A stretch of DNA of 42,898 bases from QAMH01 sp900556425. GTDB taxonomy: Bacteria > Actinomycetota > Coriobacteriia > Coriobacteriales > QAMH01. This document shows, in pieces, positions 1-10,033 of this stretch. Where the stretch lies: positions 1 through 42,898 of the forward strand of contig CABRZR010000018.1 in NCBI GenBank assembly GCA_902475535.1. The letters are read 5' to 3'. The position numbers and the translations under genes are program-made. The notes under the pieces are model-generated. The model was not told where the DNA came from. It was given only the letters and a program-made list of their open reading frames with translations, and searched no databases. How positions within the stretch are numbered: the first letter of the stretch is position 1; every line of letters starts with the position of its first letter.

Positions 1-65
1 GGACGCTAACTGGGAAAATGAGGTAAATCCTTACACACTTTTCTGCCTATATCCCTTTTCATTGC

Positions 66-99
66 AATAAAAGACGGGCCCGGCATTGCCAGACCCGTC
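66..99 (-). terminator. Rho-independent terminator after the tRNA and rpoD operon
   Basis: On the minus strand GACGGG and CCCGTC (73-99) close a stem of about 12 bp, including two G.T pairs, with a 3-nt loop. TTTTATT follows at 72-66. It lies 12 nt past the tRNA 3' end and would terminate the whole rimP-to-tRNA transcript. Bases 1-65 show nothing recognisable. Confidence 0.85.
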
Positions 100-110
100 A
101 GCGACTTTCT

Positions 111-186
111 TGGTGGCCCCACCAGGATTCGAACCTGGAACCTGTCGATTATGAGTCGATCGCGCTAACCATTGCGCCATGGGGCC
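111..186 (-). tRNA. tRNA with CAT anticodon (Met elongator or Ile2)
   Basis: The 76-nt cloverleaf has a perfect 7-bp acceptor stem (GGCCCCA/TGGGGCC), a GCGC/GCGC D stem, a CCAGG/CCTGG T stem with TTCGAAT loop, and an encoded CCA end. The anticodon loop is CTCATAA with CAT at 153-151. The anticodon stem has one A-C mismatch at its outer pair. CAT can be elongator Met or lysidine-modified Ile2; the acceptor stem and the GACTCATAATCG loop region resemble bacterial Ile2 tRNAs, but the two cannot be separated safely here. It begins 29 nt after the rpoD stop on the same strand, so it is probably also read from the operon. Confidence 0.93.
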
Positions 187-197
187 AAGTGACGGCC

Positions 198-203
198 ATT
201 ATA
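198..203 (-). promoter_or_regulatory. Possible -10 box for the tRNA
   Basis: A perfect TATAAT on the minus strand lies 12 nt upstream of the tRNA 5' end, in the gap between rpoD and the tRNA. No convincing -35 is seen at 16-18 bp. It may give the tRNA its own start in addition to operon read-through. Confidence 0.35.
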
Positions 204-215
204 CACAGCCGCCGA

Positions 216-1673
<1,458 letters not shown>

Positions 1674-1687
1674 GTCAAACCCCTTTT

Positions 1688-3547
1688 CTAGTCCTTCATA
1701 TCGTCAGGCGCGTTGTTTCGCAACCTGACGAGTTCCTTTTGCATCGACACGGTCCGCTCGAAGAGCTTGTCGAGTTCCTCGGGTGAAAGCCCACTTTCCG
1801 AACGCATGCGTGCCTTCGCATCTCGAATGCTTCGCTCAAGGTCGCGCTCGCGTAGCGTGCGAACCATGAGGCGCGCTTGAAACAGCTTCTCTGTGCTGTC
1901 CTCCGTTTCGATCATCGCCTGGGCAAGCAGGGTCGAGGCATCGGGGCACGCCCTCTGGACTGACGCGAGCGCCTGCGCAGCGGATGCATCATGGTCAAGC
2001 GCGATGAGAGCATCAGCCATGCTCTCTGCGGCCTGATCCATCCACCTGATGCGCATCAGGTCCTTCCCAATGTGATCGAGAAGATGAGCGTCTGTCACAA
2101 CGAGCGCGATGAGCCCGTACTCCATGCGAGCGGATTGTTGGTCCGCCTCGATGATCTGCTCGGCTACCGGGTTAACCGCATTCGGTTGGGGCTCTGAGAC
2201 GGCCTGATCGTTTTGATGGCGGGCAGCCATAGGGGCCTTGGTCTCCTTGAGAGCCTTGGATACGGCAGTATACTCCACATTCAAACGGTCGGCGATGATA
2301 TTGACATAATCCGTTGCCGAAACGGAATCCCTGATGGGATACAAAATCTGCAGTGCCTCCGTCATGGCGCGCGCCTTGTTTTCCGGACGACGCAAGTCGT
2401 AGCGCTCGATGCAGCGATTGATCGAAAAGGCGAGCAGCGGCTCGGCGGCGGCGATGATGGCACGCATCGCATCCGCATCATGCGCACCGAGGAACTCCGC
2501 CGGGTCATTGCCATCGGGAAGCACCACGACGCGCAGGTCGATCGGATCACGACGACTCTCGACCGCCGATTGCCAGTCGATGAATTCGCTCGCGCGATCC
2601 GCCGCCTTCTGACCCGCGGCATCACCGTCGAAGAGATAGACGATACGCGAGGCGAAGCGGCTGATGAGCTTGACATGCTGGGCCGTGAGCGCCGTGCCGA
2701 GCGTGGCGACAACGTTCTTGATGCCGGCCCGGTGCATGGCGATGACATCGGTATAGCCCTCCACGACGATGGCCTCGCCGCTGTTGACGATGGCATTCTT
2801 CGCAACGTCGATACCGAACATGTTCGATGACTTGTGGAAGACGGGCGTCTCCGAAGTGTTGAGGTACTTGGGCTCGCCTTGCCCCATGATACGGCCACCA
2901 AACGCTATGCTGCGCCCCTGCAAATCGTGCACGGGAAACATCACGCGCTCGAAGAAGCGGTCGATGAGATATCCGCCTTTGTTCACGAAGGCGAGGTTCG
3001 CACCGACGAGCTCGTCACGGGTAAACCCCCGTGACTGGAGATGAGCGACGAGCTTGCCGTGGCCGGGGGCATAGCCAAGCTTCCACTCCCGTGCGCACTC
3101 CGAGCCGAAGCCACGCTCGTGCAAATAGGCGCGGGCCTGCGTGGGACCAGCATCGCGCGAGCGCATGAGCTCCATGTGATAGAAGTTCTCGGCCTCGGCG
3201 CAGGCCTGCATCATGCGGTCCTTGAGGCTGCGGGGAATGCCGCTCCCGCCTACCTCGGTGATCTCGATGTTGGCGCGGTCGGCCAGCGCGCGCACGGCCT
3301 CGGGAAACTCGAGATGTTCGCTTTCCATGAGATAACCGAAGACATCGCCGCTCTTGCCGCACCCGAAACAGTGCCAGTTCTGCAAGTCGGGATCTATCTT
3401 GAACGAGGGCGTCTTCTCGTCATGGAACGGGCAGCATCCCCAGAACAGGCGGCCCTTCTGATTGAGCACGACGCGCTCGTTCACGAGGGAGACCAAATCG
3501 GTCGCCTCGCGCACGCGGCGGATATCGTCATCGGAGATGCGCGCCAT
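1688..3547 (-). CDS. dnaG: DNA primase DnaG
   Basis: Synthesises RNA primers at the replication fork (619 aa). An N-terminal CHC2 zinc finger is visible as C39-x2-H42 and C60-x2-C63 (CCPFHDEKTPSF, WHCFGCGKSGD). The TOPRIM catalytic core follows, with EAIVVEGYTDVIAMHRAG and the metal-binding IVYLFDGDAAGQKAA. The C-terminal third is the helicase-binding region. The open frame extends 34 codons further upstream, but the start at 3547 (MARISDDDIRR) matches the family N-terminus, is preceded by GGGAGG, and lies 2 nt past the ribF stop. The upstream extension would overlap ribF. Translation is probably coupled to ribF. Confidence 0.97.
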   Translation of the reverse strand: MARISDDDIRRVREATDLVSLVNERVVLNQKGRLFWGCCPFHDEKTPSFKIDPDLQNWHCFGCGKSGDVFGYLMESEHLEFPEAVRALADRANIEITEVGGSGIPRSLKDRMMQACAEAENFYHMELMRSRDAGPTQARAYLHERGFGSECAREWKLGYAPGHGKLVAHLQSRGFTRDELVGANLAFVNKGGYLIDRFFERVMFPVHDLQGRSIAFGGRIMGQGEPKYLNTSETPVFHKSSNMFGIDVAKNAIVNSGEAIVVEGYTDVIAMHRAGIKNVVATLGTALTAQHVKLISRFASRIVYLFDGDAAGQKAADRASEFIDWQSAVESRRDPIDLRVVVLPDGNDPAEFLGAHDADAMRAIIAAAEPLLAFSINRCIERYDLRRPENKARAMTEALQILYPIRDSVSATDYVNIIADRLNVEYTAVSKALKETKAPMAARHQNDQAVSEPQPNAVNPVAEQIIEADQQSARMEYGLIALVVTDAHLLDHIGKDLMRIRWMDQAAESMADALIALDHDASAAQALASVQRACPDASTLLAQAMIETEDSTEKLFQARLMVRTLRERDLERSIRDAKARMRSESGLSPEELDKLFERTVSMQKELVRLRNNAPDDMKD

Positions 3548-3549
3548 GG

Positions 3550-4434
3550 CTACTTGCCTCCCAGGTGCTCGCGCACCCATTCGATGTTGCCCATCACCGT
3601 CTCGATGAGTTCGTCCTTCGTCTCGAACACGCGCGGTCCACGCAGCCACTCTTCGAACTCGATGCGGATGTCCTTGCCGTAGAGGTCGCCGTCAAAGTCG
3701 AGCAGATGCGCCTCGACCGGGGCCGTCGCCTTGGCAAAGCTCCTGGCAACGCCAACGTTGACGGCAGCCGCGTAGCGTGCGCCATCGACAATGCCGTACG
3801 CGCCGTAGACGCCTTCGCGCGGCAGCATGGTCTCGCAATTCGCGAGGTCGAGGTTGGCCGTTGCAAAGCCGAAGCCGTCGCCTGCACCACGACCATGCAC
3901 GATGGTGCCCACGATGCTGTGCGGCCTGCCGGCAAGCAATCGCTTTGCCTGCGCAACCGCGCCCTCGCGCAATTCCGCACGTATGCGCGTCGACGAGATG
4001 ACCTCGCCATTCTCCTCGATGAGCTCGCAGGAGACGGATTCGCATCCGTGGTCGAGCGACCAACGCCCCAGATCCTCGACCGTGCCGCTGGCATGGGCGC
4101 CAAAGCGGAAATCCGAGCCGGTAAAGATAGCGCGCGGATTCGTGGCACTCCCGAGAAAGTCGAGGAACTCCGAAGGTGGCATCGAGAACAGCTCCGGGCT
4201 CGTGACGAGATTCAGCACCCCGCCCTCGGCCTGCTCGGCAATCATCGCAAGACGTTCGTCGTTCGAGAGCAGCTTGCCAAACGTGGGGTCATCGGCACGG
4301 AATATCTCGTCGGGATCGCGATCGAAGGTTACGGCGACGAGGGGCAGGCCAAGCTCGCGGGCCCTCTCGCGTGCCTGCGCGAAAATCGCCCGGTGGCCGA
4401 TGTGCATGCCATCGAAAACGCCAATGACGAGCAC
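3550..4434 (-). CDS. ribF: Bifunctional riboflavin kinase / FAD synthetase
   Basis: Converts riboflavin to FMN and then FAD (294 aa from the GTG at 4434). The N-terminal nucleotidyl-transferase domain starts with VLVIGVFDGMHIGHR, carrying the GxFDGxHxGH motif, and FTGSDFRFG follows. The C-terminal riboflavin kinase domain has IVGTIVHGRGAGDGFGFATAN and ends ETKDELIETV. The start is unsettled. The reading frame stays open through the repeat array at 4441-4702 to a TTG at 4764 that overlaps the truB stop. The residues just after that TTG, GTIIRCDPAAFRAS, look like a normal RibF N-terminus. The gene may therefore be 404 aa with about 90 repeat-encoded residues inserted before the Rossmann core. 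No good ribosome-binding site precedes GTG 4434. It sits between truB and dnaG in the operon. Confidence 0.93.
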   Translation of the reverse strand: MLVIGVFDGMHIGHRAIFAQARERARELGLPLVAVTFDRDPDEIFRADDPTFGKLLSNDERLAMIAEQAEGGVLNLVTSPELFSMPPSEFLDFLGSATNPRAIFTGSDFRFGAHASGTVEDLGRWSLDHGCESVSCELIEENGEVISSTRIRAELREGAVAQAKRLLAGRPHSIVGTIVHGRGAGDGFGFATANLDLANCETMLPREGVYGAYGIVDGARYAAAVNVGVARSFAKATAPVEAHLLDFDGDLYGKDIRIEFEEWLRGPRVFETKDELIETVMGNIEWVREHLGGK

Positions 4435-4440
4435 GGTGCC

Positions 4441-4702
4441 CAAGATTTCTCGACTCCGCTCACTTCGTTCGCTACGCTCGAAATGACAGGAAGGACGCTC
4501 CCCCTTGTCATCTCGACCGAGCAAAGTCCCCTTGTCATCTCGACCGAGCGGAGTCCCATTGTCATCTCGACCGAGCGAAGCGAGCGGAGAGATCTCGCCC
4601 TTGCCTGCAGCGACATTCGAGATTTCTCGACTCCGCTCACTTCGTTCGCTCCGCTCGAAATGACAGGAGGGACGCTCCCCCTTGTCATCTCGACCGAGCG
4701 GA
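4441..4702. repeat. In-frame intergenic repeat array at the ribF 5' end
   Basis: Two 79-bp direct repeats (4444-4522 and 4621-4699) differ at only two positions. Between them TTGTCATCTCGACCGAGC recurs at 4505, 4532 and 4559, an exact 27-bp period, and once more at 4682. The offsets 27 and 177 are both multiples of three. On the minus strand the array reads through in the ribF frame as LGRDDKG and CHFERSERSERSREI units. Such GTCAT...CTCGA elements are usually intergenic; a related one occurs at 35552-35626. Confidence 0.9.
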
Positions 4703-4756
4703 GAGATCTCGCTCGCACGAAACGCCGCTGGATCACACCGTATGATGGTCCCCGCC

Positions 4757-5728
4757 TTAGCCAACGCCGATGACACCCCCGGGAATGACCGTCGCGGGAC
4801 GGCATGCCCCGGCGACGAAGTTGTAGACAGCGAGCAACTTGTTGTCGCGAATGCACGAGACCATACCCTCGCCTGCGGAGATATCGGTAAGCTCGCGACC
4901 GTTTGCCACGCATTGCGCCTGCTGTTCGCCGAGCTCGATGACGGGAAATCCCAAGAGCCGAGCCGGGTCGCACCACGGCAGTATATCGCCTGCCTCGGCA
5001 CGATTCGCGAGCTCGTCGATGGAACAGGCCTCGTCGATGCCCATCGCGGCAACCGACGTACGACGAAGCGAGCCCAAATGGGCGCCACACCCGAGATAGG
5101 CACCGATATCACGCGCGAGAGCACGGATGTACGTGCCCTTGCTCACGTCGAAGTGAACGTCCCAGAAGGGCAACTCGCGCACCGACGTGTTGCCATCGGC
5201 GCAGATGAGCTCCGCCTCGCACACGCCCGCACCCACAAGCTGCGCCCCGTATACGGTGACGTGGCGCGCCTCAAGCTCGAGGCACGTGCCCTCACGCGCC
5301 GCCTTGTAGGCGACGATGCCGTTCTTCTTGATGGCAGAATACGCAGGCGGGAGCTGCTCGAGCTCGCCCGTGAACTCGTCGAGGATGGCCTGGGCATCCA
5401 CTGACCGCATGATATCCGCAAGTTCCCCGTCGGACGCGCTCGCGAGCGTGCGTCCCTGGGCATCATCCGTATCGGTGGCGACGCCAAAGACGATGCGGGC
5501 ATCGTAGCCCTTGTCGTGTCCGGTGAGGTACTCGGACAAGCGCGTAGCTGCGCCCACTCCCACGAGCATGAGACCCGTTGCAGCCGGATCGAGCGTGCCG
5601 GCATGTCCCACGCGCCGCTCACCCGTAATCTGGCGTACGCGATTGACCACATCGTGCGATGTCATCCCATAGGGCTTGTCGAGCGCGAGCACGCCGCACA
5701 GTCCGCTGGCACCACGCCTACGGCTCAT
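4757..5728 (-). CDS. truB: tRNA pseudouridine(55) synthase TruB
   Basis: Isomerises U55 to pseudouridine in the T loop of tRNAs (323 aa). The catalytic aspartate lies in GHAGTLDPAATGLM near residue 47. Other TruB landmarks are GVLALDKPYGMTSHDVV at the N-terminus, LPPAYSAIKKNG, and SKGTYIRALARDIG. The C-terminal part fits the usual PUA-like tail. The ATG at 5728 overlaps the nrnA stop as ATGA, so translation is probably coupled. The stop at 4757 lies inside the likely original start region of ribF. Length is normal for the family. Confidence 0.97.
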   Translation of the reverse strand: MSRRRGASGLCGVLALDKPYGMTSHDVVNRVRQITGERRVGHAGTLDPAATGLMLVGVGAATRLSEYLTGHDKGYDARIVFGVATDTDDAQGRTLASASDGELADIMRSVDAQAILDEFTGELEQLPPAYSAIKKNGIVAYKAAREGTCLELEARHVTVYGAQLVGAGVCEAELICADGNTSVRELPFWDVHFDVSKGTYIRALARDIGAYLGCGAHLGSLRRTSVAAMGIDEACSIDELANRAEAGDILPWCDPARLLGFPVIELGEQQAQCVANGRELTDISAGEGMVSCIRDNKLLAVYNFVAGACRPATVIPGGVIGVG

Positions 5729-6774
5729 AGCATGTCCTCGCGAATCCTCGTAAATGCCGTCGTGGCGGTTACCTCGGCATCCGTCGTCATCGAGGCCTTC
5801 GGTTGCTCGGCAAAGGACTCCGCAACGAGGCCCTCGACGATGGCACGCGCTTCGGGCAGCTTGCCGTGAATGGTAAAACCGGCTGCCGCCTTGTGACCGC
5901 CACCGTTCATCTGGGCGGCGATGGCAGCGACATCGCGATCGGTCTTGGAGCGAATCGAACCACGCACGATGGGCCCCTGCTCACGCAGCATGACGGCGAT
6001 CTCGACGCCATCGAGCTGACGTATCGCATCGATGAGCGAGTCACCGTCCTCCTTGCTCGCACCGAGCTCCTCGAAATCGGCCTCGCAAGCCCACGACAGA
6101 GCGAGCTTGCCGTCAAAGAGCAATTCGAGGCGGCGCACGACGAGCGCCTCGAGCTGCAAGGCCGCCCAACTGCGACGCTGATAGACGTAGCGTGCGACTT
6201 CGGAGGGAAGCGCGCCGGCCGCCGCCATGTCGGCCGCCGCCATGAGCGCACGCGAGTCGGCATTCTGGAACTGAAACCTGCCCGTGTCGGTCACGAGCGC
6301 GGTATAGCAGCAGGTCGCGATATCCGGCGTCATCTCGGCACCGGCCTGCTCGAGGAAATCCCAGACGAGCATGCCCGCAGCTGCAGCCGTGCTATCGACA
6401 TAGCCGACATCGGCAAAGGATGCGTCACCCTGGTGATGGTCGATGACAAGCGTCTTCTTCGCGCGTTTGAAGACGTGCTCGCCATCACCGGCACGCGCGG
6501 CGCTCGGCACGTCGACGAGAATGAAGACGTCCGGGCGCGCATGATACTCGCAGGCGGGCATGAAGTCCCCGTAGCTTGCGAGAAAGTCGTAGAGCTTGGG
6601 CTGCTCACGCGTCGCGAGCAGCGGCGTCACCTCGTAACCGAGGCTGCGCAGGCCCAGCGTGAGGGCAAGCGCGCTACCGAGGCAATCGCCATCCGGGTTG
6701 ACATGGCCGCAGACGGCAACGCTTCGCGCCCCGTCAAGCAGCTCAATGCCATTCGTGTAATCGAGCTTCGCCAT
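5725..6774 (-). CDS. nrnA: Bifunctional oligoribonuclease / pAp phosphatase NrnA
   Basis: A DHH/DHHA1 phosphoesterase (349 aa) that degrades very short RNAs and dephosphorylates 3',5'-pAp. The first metal motif is GHVNPDGDCLGSALAL, followed by VLVDVPSAARAGD. The DHH signature lies in KKTLVIDHHQGDASF, and a further conserved motif is TALVTDTGRFQFQN. The DHHA1 domain carries the substrate-binding GGGHKAAAGF. The ATG at 6774 has an AAAGGACG ribosome-binding site. It is 51 nt downstream of rbfA, the longest internal gap of the operon, and overlaps truB by 4 nt. The rbfA-nrnA-truB order is common in Gram-positive bacteria. Confidence 0.95.
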   Translation of the reverse strand: MAKLDYTNGIELLDGARSVAVCGHVNPDGDCLGSALALTLGLRSLGYEVTPLLATREQPKLYDFLASYGDFMPACEYHARPDVFILVDVPSAARAGDGEHVFKRAKKTLVIDHHQGDASFADVGYVDSTAAAAGMLVWDFLEQAGAEMTPDIATCCYTALVTDTGRFQFQNADSRALMAAADMAAAGALPSEVARYVYQRRSWAALQLEALVVRRLELLFDGKLALSWACEADFEELGASKEDGDSLIDAIRQLDGVEIAVMLREQGPIVRGSIRSKTDRDVAAIAAQMNGGGHKAAAGFTIHGKLPEARAIVEGLVAESFAEQPKASMTTDAEVTATTAFTRIREDML

Positions 6775-6825
6775 TGATCGTCCTTTTGGTCTTTGTGCGT
6801 GATCGCAAACGATGATTGCGCTGCG

Positions 6826-7161
6826 CTAGCCCTCGTCGGAAAACAGCGACGCGATGCGCTCGGCAGCGTCGACCGACGGGTCGATGAAGAAGCGCAACTC
6901 GGGCGTGACGCGCCAACCGAGGCTCTTGCCGACAAGCGAGCGTATGCGGCCCTTGGCGGCTTCGAGCCCCTCCATGACCTCGTCATAGCGGCTCGCATCG
7001 GCGCTCACGTAGACGTTGGCGACTTCGCGGTCCTTGGAGACCTCGACGTCGGTGACCGTCACGAGCTCGAGACGCGGGTCGGCGATCTGGAACAGCAGCA
7101 CGTTGGCGATCTTCTCGCGCAGTTCCTCGTTGACACGACGCGATGTGGGTGTCTGTTTCAT
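6826..7161 (-). CDS. rbfA: 30S ribosome-binding factor RbfA
   Basis: A small KH-like late assembly factor of the 30S subunit (111 aa). It contains VNEELREKIANVLLFQI and DPRLELVTVTDVEVSKD, the usual RbfA opening, and a C-terminal TPELRFFIDPSVDAAERI segment. The ATG at 7161 lies 2 nt after the infB stop, and its ribosome-binding site (AAGGAA) is formed by the last codons of infB, so translation is coupled. Length is typical. Confidence 0.96.
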   Translation of the reverse strand: MKQTPTSRRVNEELREKIANVLLFQIADPRLELVTVTDVEVSKDREVANVYVSADASRYDEVMEGLEAAKGRIRSLVGKSLGWRVTPELRFFIDPSVDAAERIASLFSDEG

Positions 7162-7163
7162 GT

Positions 7164-9725
7164 CTATTCCTTACGGGCGACCTGCTCGATGCGATAGCCC
7201 TCGATGACGTCGCCTTCCTTGATGTCCTGGAAGTCCTCGATGCCGATGCCGCACTCCGTGCCCGAACGCACCGATGACACGTCATCACGATAGTGGCGCA
7301 TGGACATGATGGAACCGTCGTGAACGATGACGCCGTCACGCACGATGCGCACGTGATCGGTATTGGCGATTTCGCCTTCGGTGACGATGCAGCCGGCGAT
7401 GACGCCGACCTTGGGCATCTTGAAGGTCTCGCGCACGGTGGCAGAACCGGTGTCGACCTCGACCTCCTCGGGAGCGAGCAAGCCGACGCGTGCGGCGTTG
7501 ATATCCTCGATGGCCTGGTAGATGACGCGGTACAGGCGAATGTCGACCTTCTCGCGCTCGGCAGCCTGACGCACGCCGGCCTGTGGACGCACGCCGAAGC
7601 CGATGATGATGGCGTCGGATGCCGCGGCGAAGTTGACGTCTGTCTCGGTGACGCCACCGACAGCAGCGCGGATGACGTTGATGCGCACCTCGGACTGATC
7701 CATCTTCTCGAGCGCACCGCGCAGGGCCTCGATGGAACCCTGGGTATCGGCCTTGACGATGAGGTTGAGCTCGGCGTGCTTGTTGGCCTCGATGCGGGCG
7801 AAGAGATCGTCGAGGTTCATGTGACGCGGAGCCTCCTGTGCAGCCAGGCGCTGCTTGAGCTCGCGCTCGGCAGCCAGGCTACGGGCCTCGGACTCGTTTT
7901 CGAAGACGGCGAACTCGTCACCGGCGCTCGGGACCGAGGACAGGCCCAGGATCTCGACCGGATCGGCAGGCTTGGCTTCTTTGACCGAATTGCCCTTCGG
8001 GTCGATGAGCGCACGCACGTGACCGAAGCACACGCCCGCGACGAGAGCGTCGCCCACGTGCAGCGTACCACGCTGCACGATGACGGTCGCCACCGGACCG
8101 CGGCCCTTGTCGAGGTTGGCCTCGATGACGAAACCGCTCGCGGTCGTATCGGGATTGGCCTTGAGCTCGAGTACCTCGGCTTGGAGAATAATCGTCTCGA
8201 GCAGCTCGTCGATGTTGAGGTTCTGGCGAGCCGAGACCTCGACGAACATGTTGTTGCCGCCCCATTCCTCAGGCACGACGCCACGCTCGGCAAGCTCGCT
8301 CTTCACGCGGTCGGGGTTGGCGCCCGCCTTGTCGATCTTGTTGATGGCCACGACGATGGGTACATCGGCCGCCTTGGCGTGATCGATGGCCTCGATGGTC
8401 TGCGGCATGACGCCGTCATCGGCAGCGACGACCAGGACGATGATATCGGTGACCTGCGCACCACGCGCGCGCATGGCGGTAAACGCCTCGTGGCCCGGGG
8501 TGTCGATGAAGGTGATCTGATTGCCGTTGATCCAGACCACGGATGCGCCGATGGCCTGCGTGATGCCACCGGCCTCGGCCTGCTGCACGCCCGAATGACG
8601 AATGGCATCGAGCAGCGAGGTCTTGCCGTGGTCGACGTGACCCATGACGGTAACGACGGGCGGACGCGGCTTGAGGTCCTTCTCGTCATCGTAGAAGGTG
8701 AACGACATCTCCTCCTCCGGCGAGATAATCTTGACCTCGCGGCCAATGTCGCCGGCGATGAGCTCGACCAAGTCGTCGCTCATCGACTGGGTGAGGGTCA
8801 GCGGCGTGCCGAGCAGGAAGAGCCTCTTGACGACCTCGTTGCCGGGCACCTCGAGCGCATCGGCGAGCTCGCCCACCGTGATGCCGCTCGTGACCTGGAC
8901 GACGCCCACGGGCACACCCGTGATTTCTGCCTTGCGCTGCGCCTCTTCCTCGGCCTTCTTGGCAGCTTCGGCGGCTCGGCGCTCCTTGCGCTTCTTGCGA
9001 CGGCCAGTCGATTGCTTCTCGGCCTCGGCAACGGCGGCACGCGCCTCCTCGAGAACCTTGTCGCGCTGCAGCTGCTCGACGGCCTGCGCCATCTGGCGGT
9101 AACGGTCGTCCTCGGACTCCGAGTCGACCTCCACCTGCTGGCGAGCCTTCTTTTTCTTCTTGGCGCCCTTCTCGCGATAGGGCGAATCGGCCTGCGCGGG
9201 CTCGGCGCTCGCCTGCGCGGCAGCAGCGGCGCGAGCCTCGTCCGCCTCTTTCTTCTCCTGCGTCAGACGGCTGCTCTCGGCAGCGATCTGCGAGAGAAGC
9301 CCATCGAAAACCGAAGGCTTGGAAGGCTTTGCCTCGGCAGGCTTCTCCTGCGACTCCTCGGCCTCTTGCTGGCTGGCGGCCTTGGCCTCCGCCTCGGCAG
9401 CCTCGCGCCTCTTCTGCTCCTTCTGACGACGCTTGATCTCGGCCTGGGCAGCTTGCTTGTGCTCCTCCTCGAGGCGCTTGCGCTCCTCTTCCTCGGCACT
9501 TACCTGCTCCTCGGCGGCGGCGTCCTTCCCACTGTCTTCCTGGGCCTCCTCGGTGCGCTTTTGCAACTCTGGTCCAAGCTCCTTGCGAATCTTGTCGACG
9601 TAGGCATCGACAAGCGTAGACGCATGATTCTTGACGGGGATCTTCATCTCCTTGAGTCTCTCGACGAGCTCCTTGGAGGTCATCCCGAACTCTTTGGCGA
9701 GTTCATGTACACGCATTCCTGCCAT
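7164..9725 (-). CDS. infB: Translation initiation factor IF-2
   Basis: The GTPase that delivers fMet-tRNA to the 30S subunit and promotes subunit joining (853 aa). An IF2_N module opens the protein (MRVHELAKEFGMTSKELVERL). A long, highly charged Glu/Lys/Ala region covers roughly residues 60-270, and a second IF2_N-type stretch follows (GVVQVTSGITVGELADAL). The G domain has VMGHVDHGKTSLLD (G1), GGITQAIGA (G2), DTPGHEAF (G3) and NKID (G4). Domains II-IV continue to the C-terminus. I chose ATG 9725; an in-frame GTG at 9737 and ATG 9716 are alternatives. The rnpM stop at 9734 lies 8 nt upstream. The long N-terminal spacer is usual for actinobacterial IF-2. Confidence 0.98.
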   Translation of the reverse strand: MAGMRVHELAKEFGMTSKELVERLKEMKIPVKNHASTLVDAYVDKIRKELGPELQKRTEEAQEDSGKDAAAEEQVSAEEEERKRLEEEHKQAAQAEIKRRQKEQKRREAAEAEAKAASQQEAEESQEKPAEAKPSKPSVFDGLLSQIAAESSRLTQEKKEADEARAAAAAQASAEPAQADSPYREKGAKKKKKARQQVEVDSESEDDRYRQMAQAVEQLQRDKVLEEARAAVAEAEKQSTGRRKKRKERRAAEAAKKAEEEAQRKAEITGVPVGVVQVTSGITVGELADALEVPGNEVVKRLFLLGTPLTLTQSMSDDLVELIAGDIGREVKIISPEEEMSFTFYDDEKDLKPRPPVVTVMGHVDHGKTSLLDAIRHSGVQQAEAGGITQAIGASVVWINGNQITFIDTPGHEAFTAMRARGAQVTDIIVLVVAADDGVMPQTIEAIDHAKAADVPIVVAINKIDKAGANPDRVKSELAERGVVPEEWGGNNMFVEVSARQNLNIDELLETIILQAEVLELKANPDTTASGFVIEANLDKGRGPVATVIVQRGTLHVGDALVAGVCFGHVRALIDPKGNSVKEAKPADPVEILGLSSVPSAGDEFAVFENESEARSLAAERELKQRLAAQEAPRHMNLDDLFARIEANKHAELNLIVKADTQGSIEALRGALEKMDQSEVRINVIRAAVGGVTETDVNFAAASDAIIIGFGVRPQAGVRQAAEREKVDIRLYRVIYQAIEDINAARVGLLAPEEVEVDTGSATVRETFKMPKVGVIAGCIVTEGEIANTDHVRIVRDGVIVHDGSIMSMRHYRDDVSSVRSGTECGIGIEDFQDIKEGDVIEGYRIEQVARKE

Positions 9726-9733
9726 ATTCCCTA

Positions 9734-10033
9734 TCACCTATCCCCTGCTGATGCCGCACTCGAGGTGCGCATGTATGCGTCAAAATCGGCCCTCAGCCGT
9801 TCGTAATCGTCGTTTCCCACCTTGGTGCGCAGACGGCCGCCGAAAAGGCGCTTCTCGCATGCCTTGGCAAAGCACGCCTCGTCCGCGCAGACATAGGCCC
9901 CACGTCCCGCCATCTTGCCGCTCGCGTCGAGGGCAACCGCCCCGTCCACGCCGCGCACGAAACGCACGAGCGTGCGTTTGTCCGAACTCGCGCGGCATGC
10001 GATGCAGGTGCGTATGGGAGCCTTCTTCGTCAT
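9734..10033 (-). CDS. rnpM: YlxR-family RNA-binding protein (RnpM)
   Basis: A small basic DUF448 protein (99 aa), proposed in other Firmicutes-type operons to bind RNA and modulate RNase P. It has RTCIACRASSDKRTLVRFVR followed by GRGAYVC and a CFAKACEKRLF segment, the hallmark YlxR sequence. The ATG at 10033 shares its first base with the last base of the nusA stop, giving a TAATG overlap. The frame is open 34 codons upstream, but that part overlaps nusA and does not look like the family. The position between nusA and infB is classical for ylxR. Confidence 0.92.
   Translation of the reverse strand: MTKKAPIRTCIACRASSDKRTLVRFVRGVDGAVALDASGKMAGRGAYVCADEACFAKACEKRLFGGRLRTKVGNDDYERLRADFDAYMRTSSAASAGDR

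Noticed and set aside
4505..4585. CRISPR-like array in the ribF region
   Set aside because: The 27-bp units are contiguous tandem repeats without unique spacers, and no cas genes are near.
7293..9806. An 837-codon plus-strand frame opposite infB
   Set aside because: It is an antisense shadow of the charged IF-2 sequence, rich in Leu and Gly and without domains.
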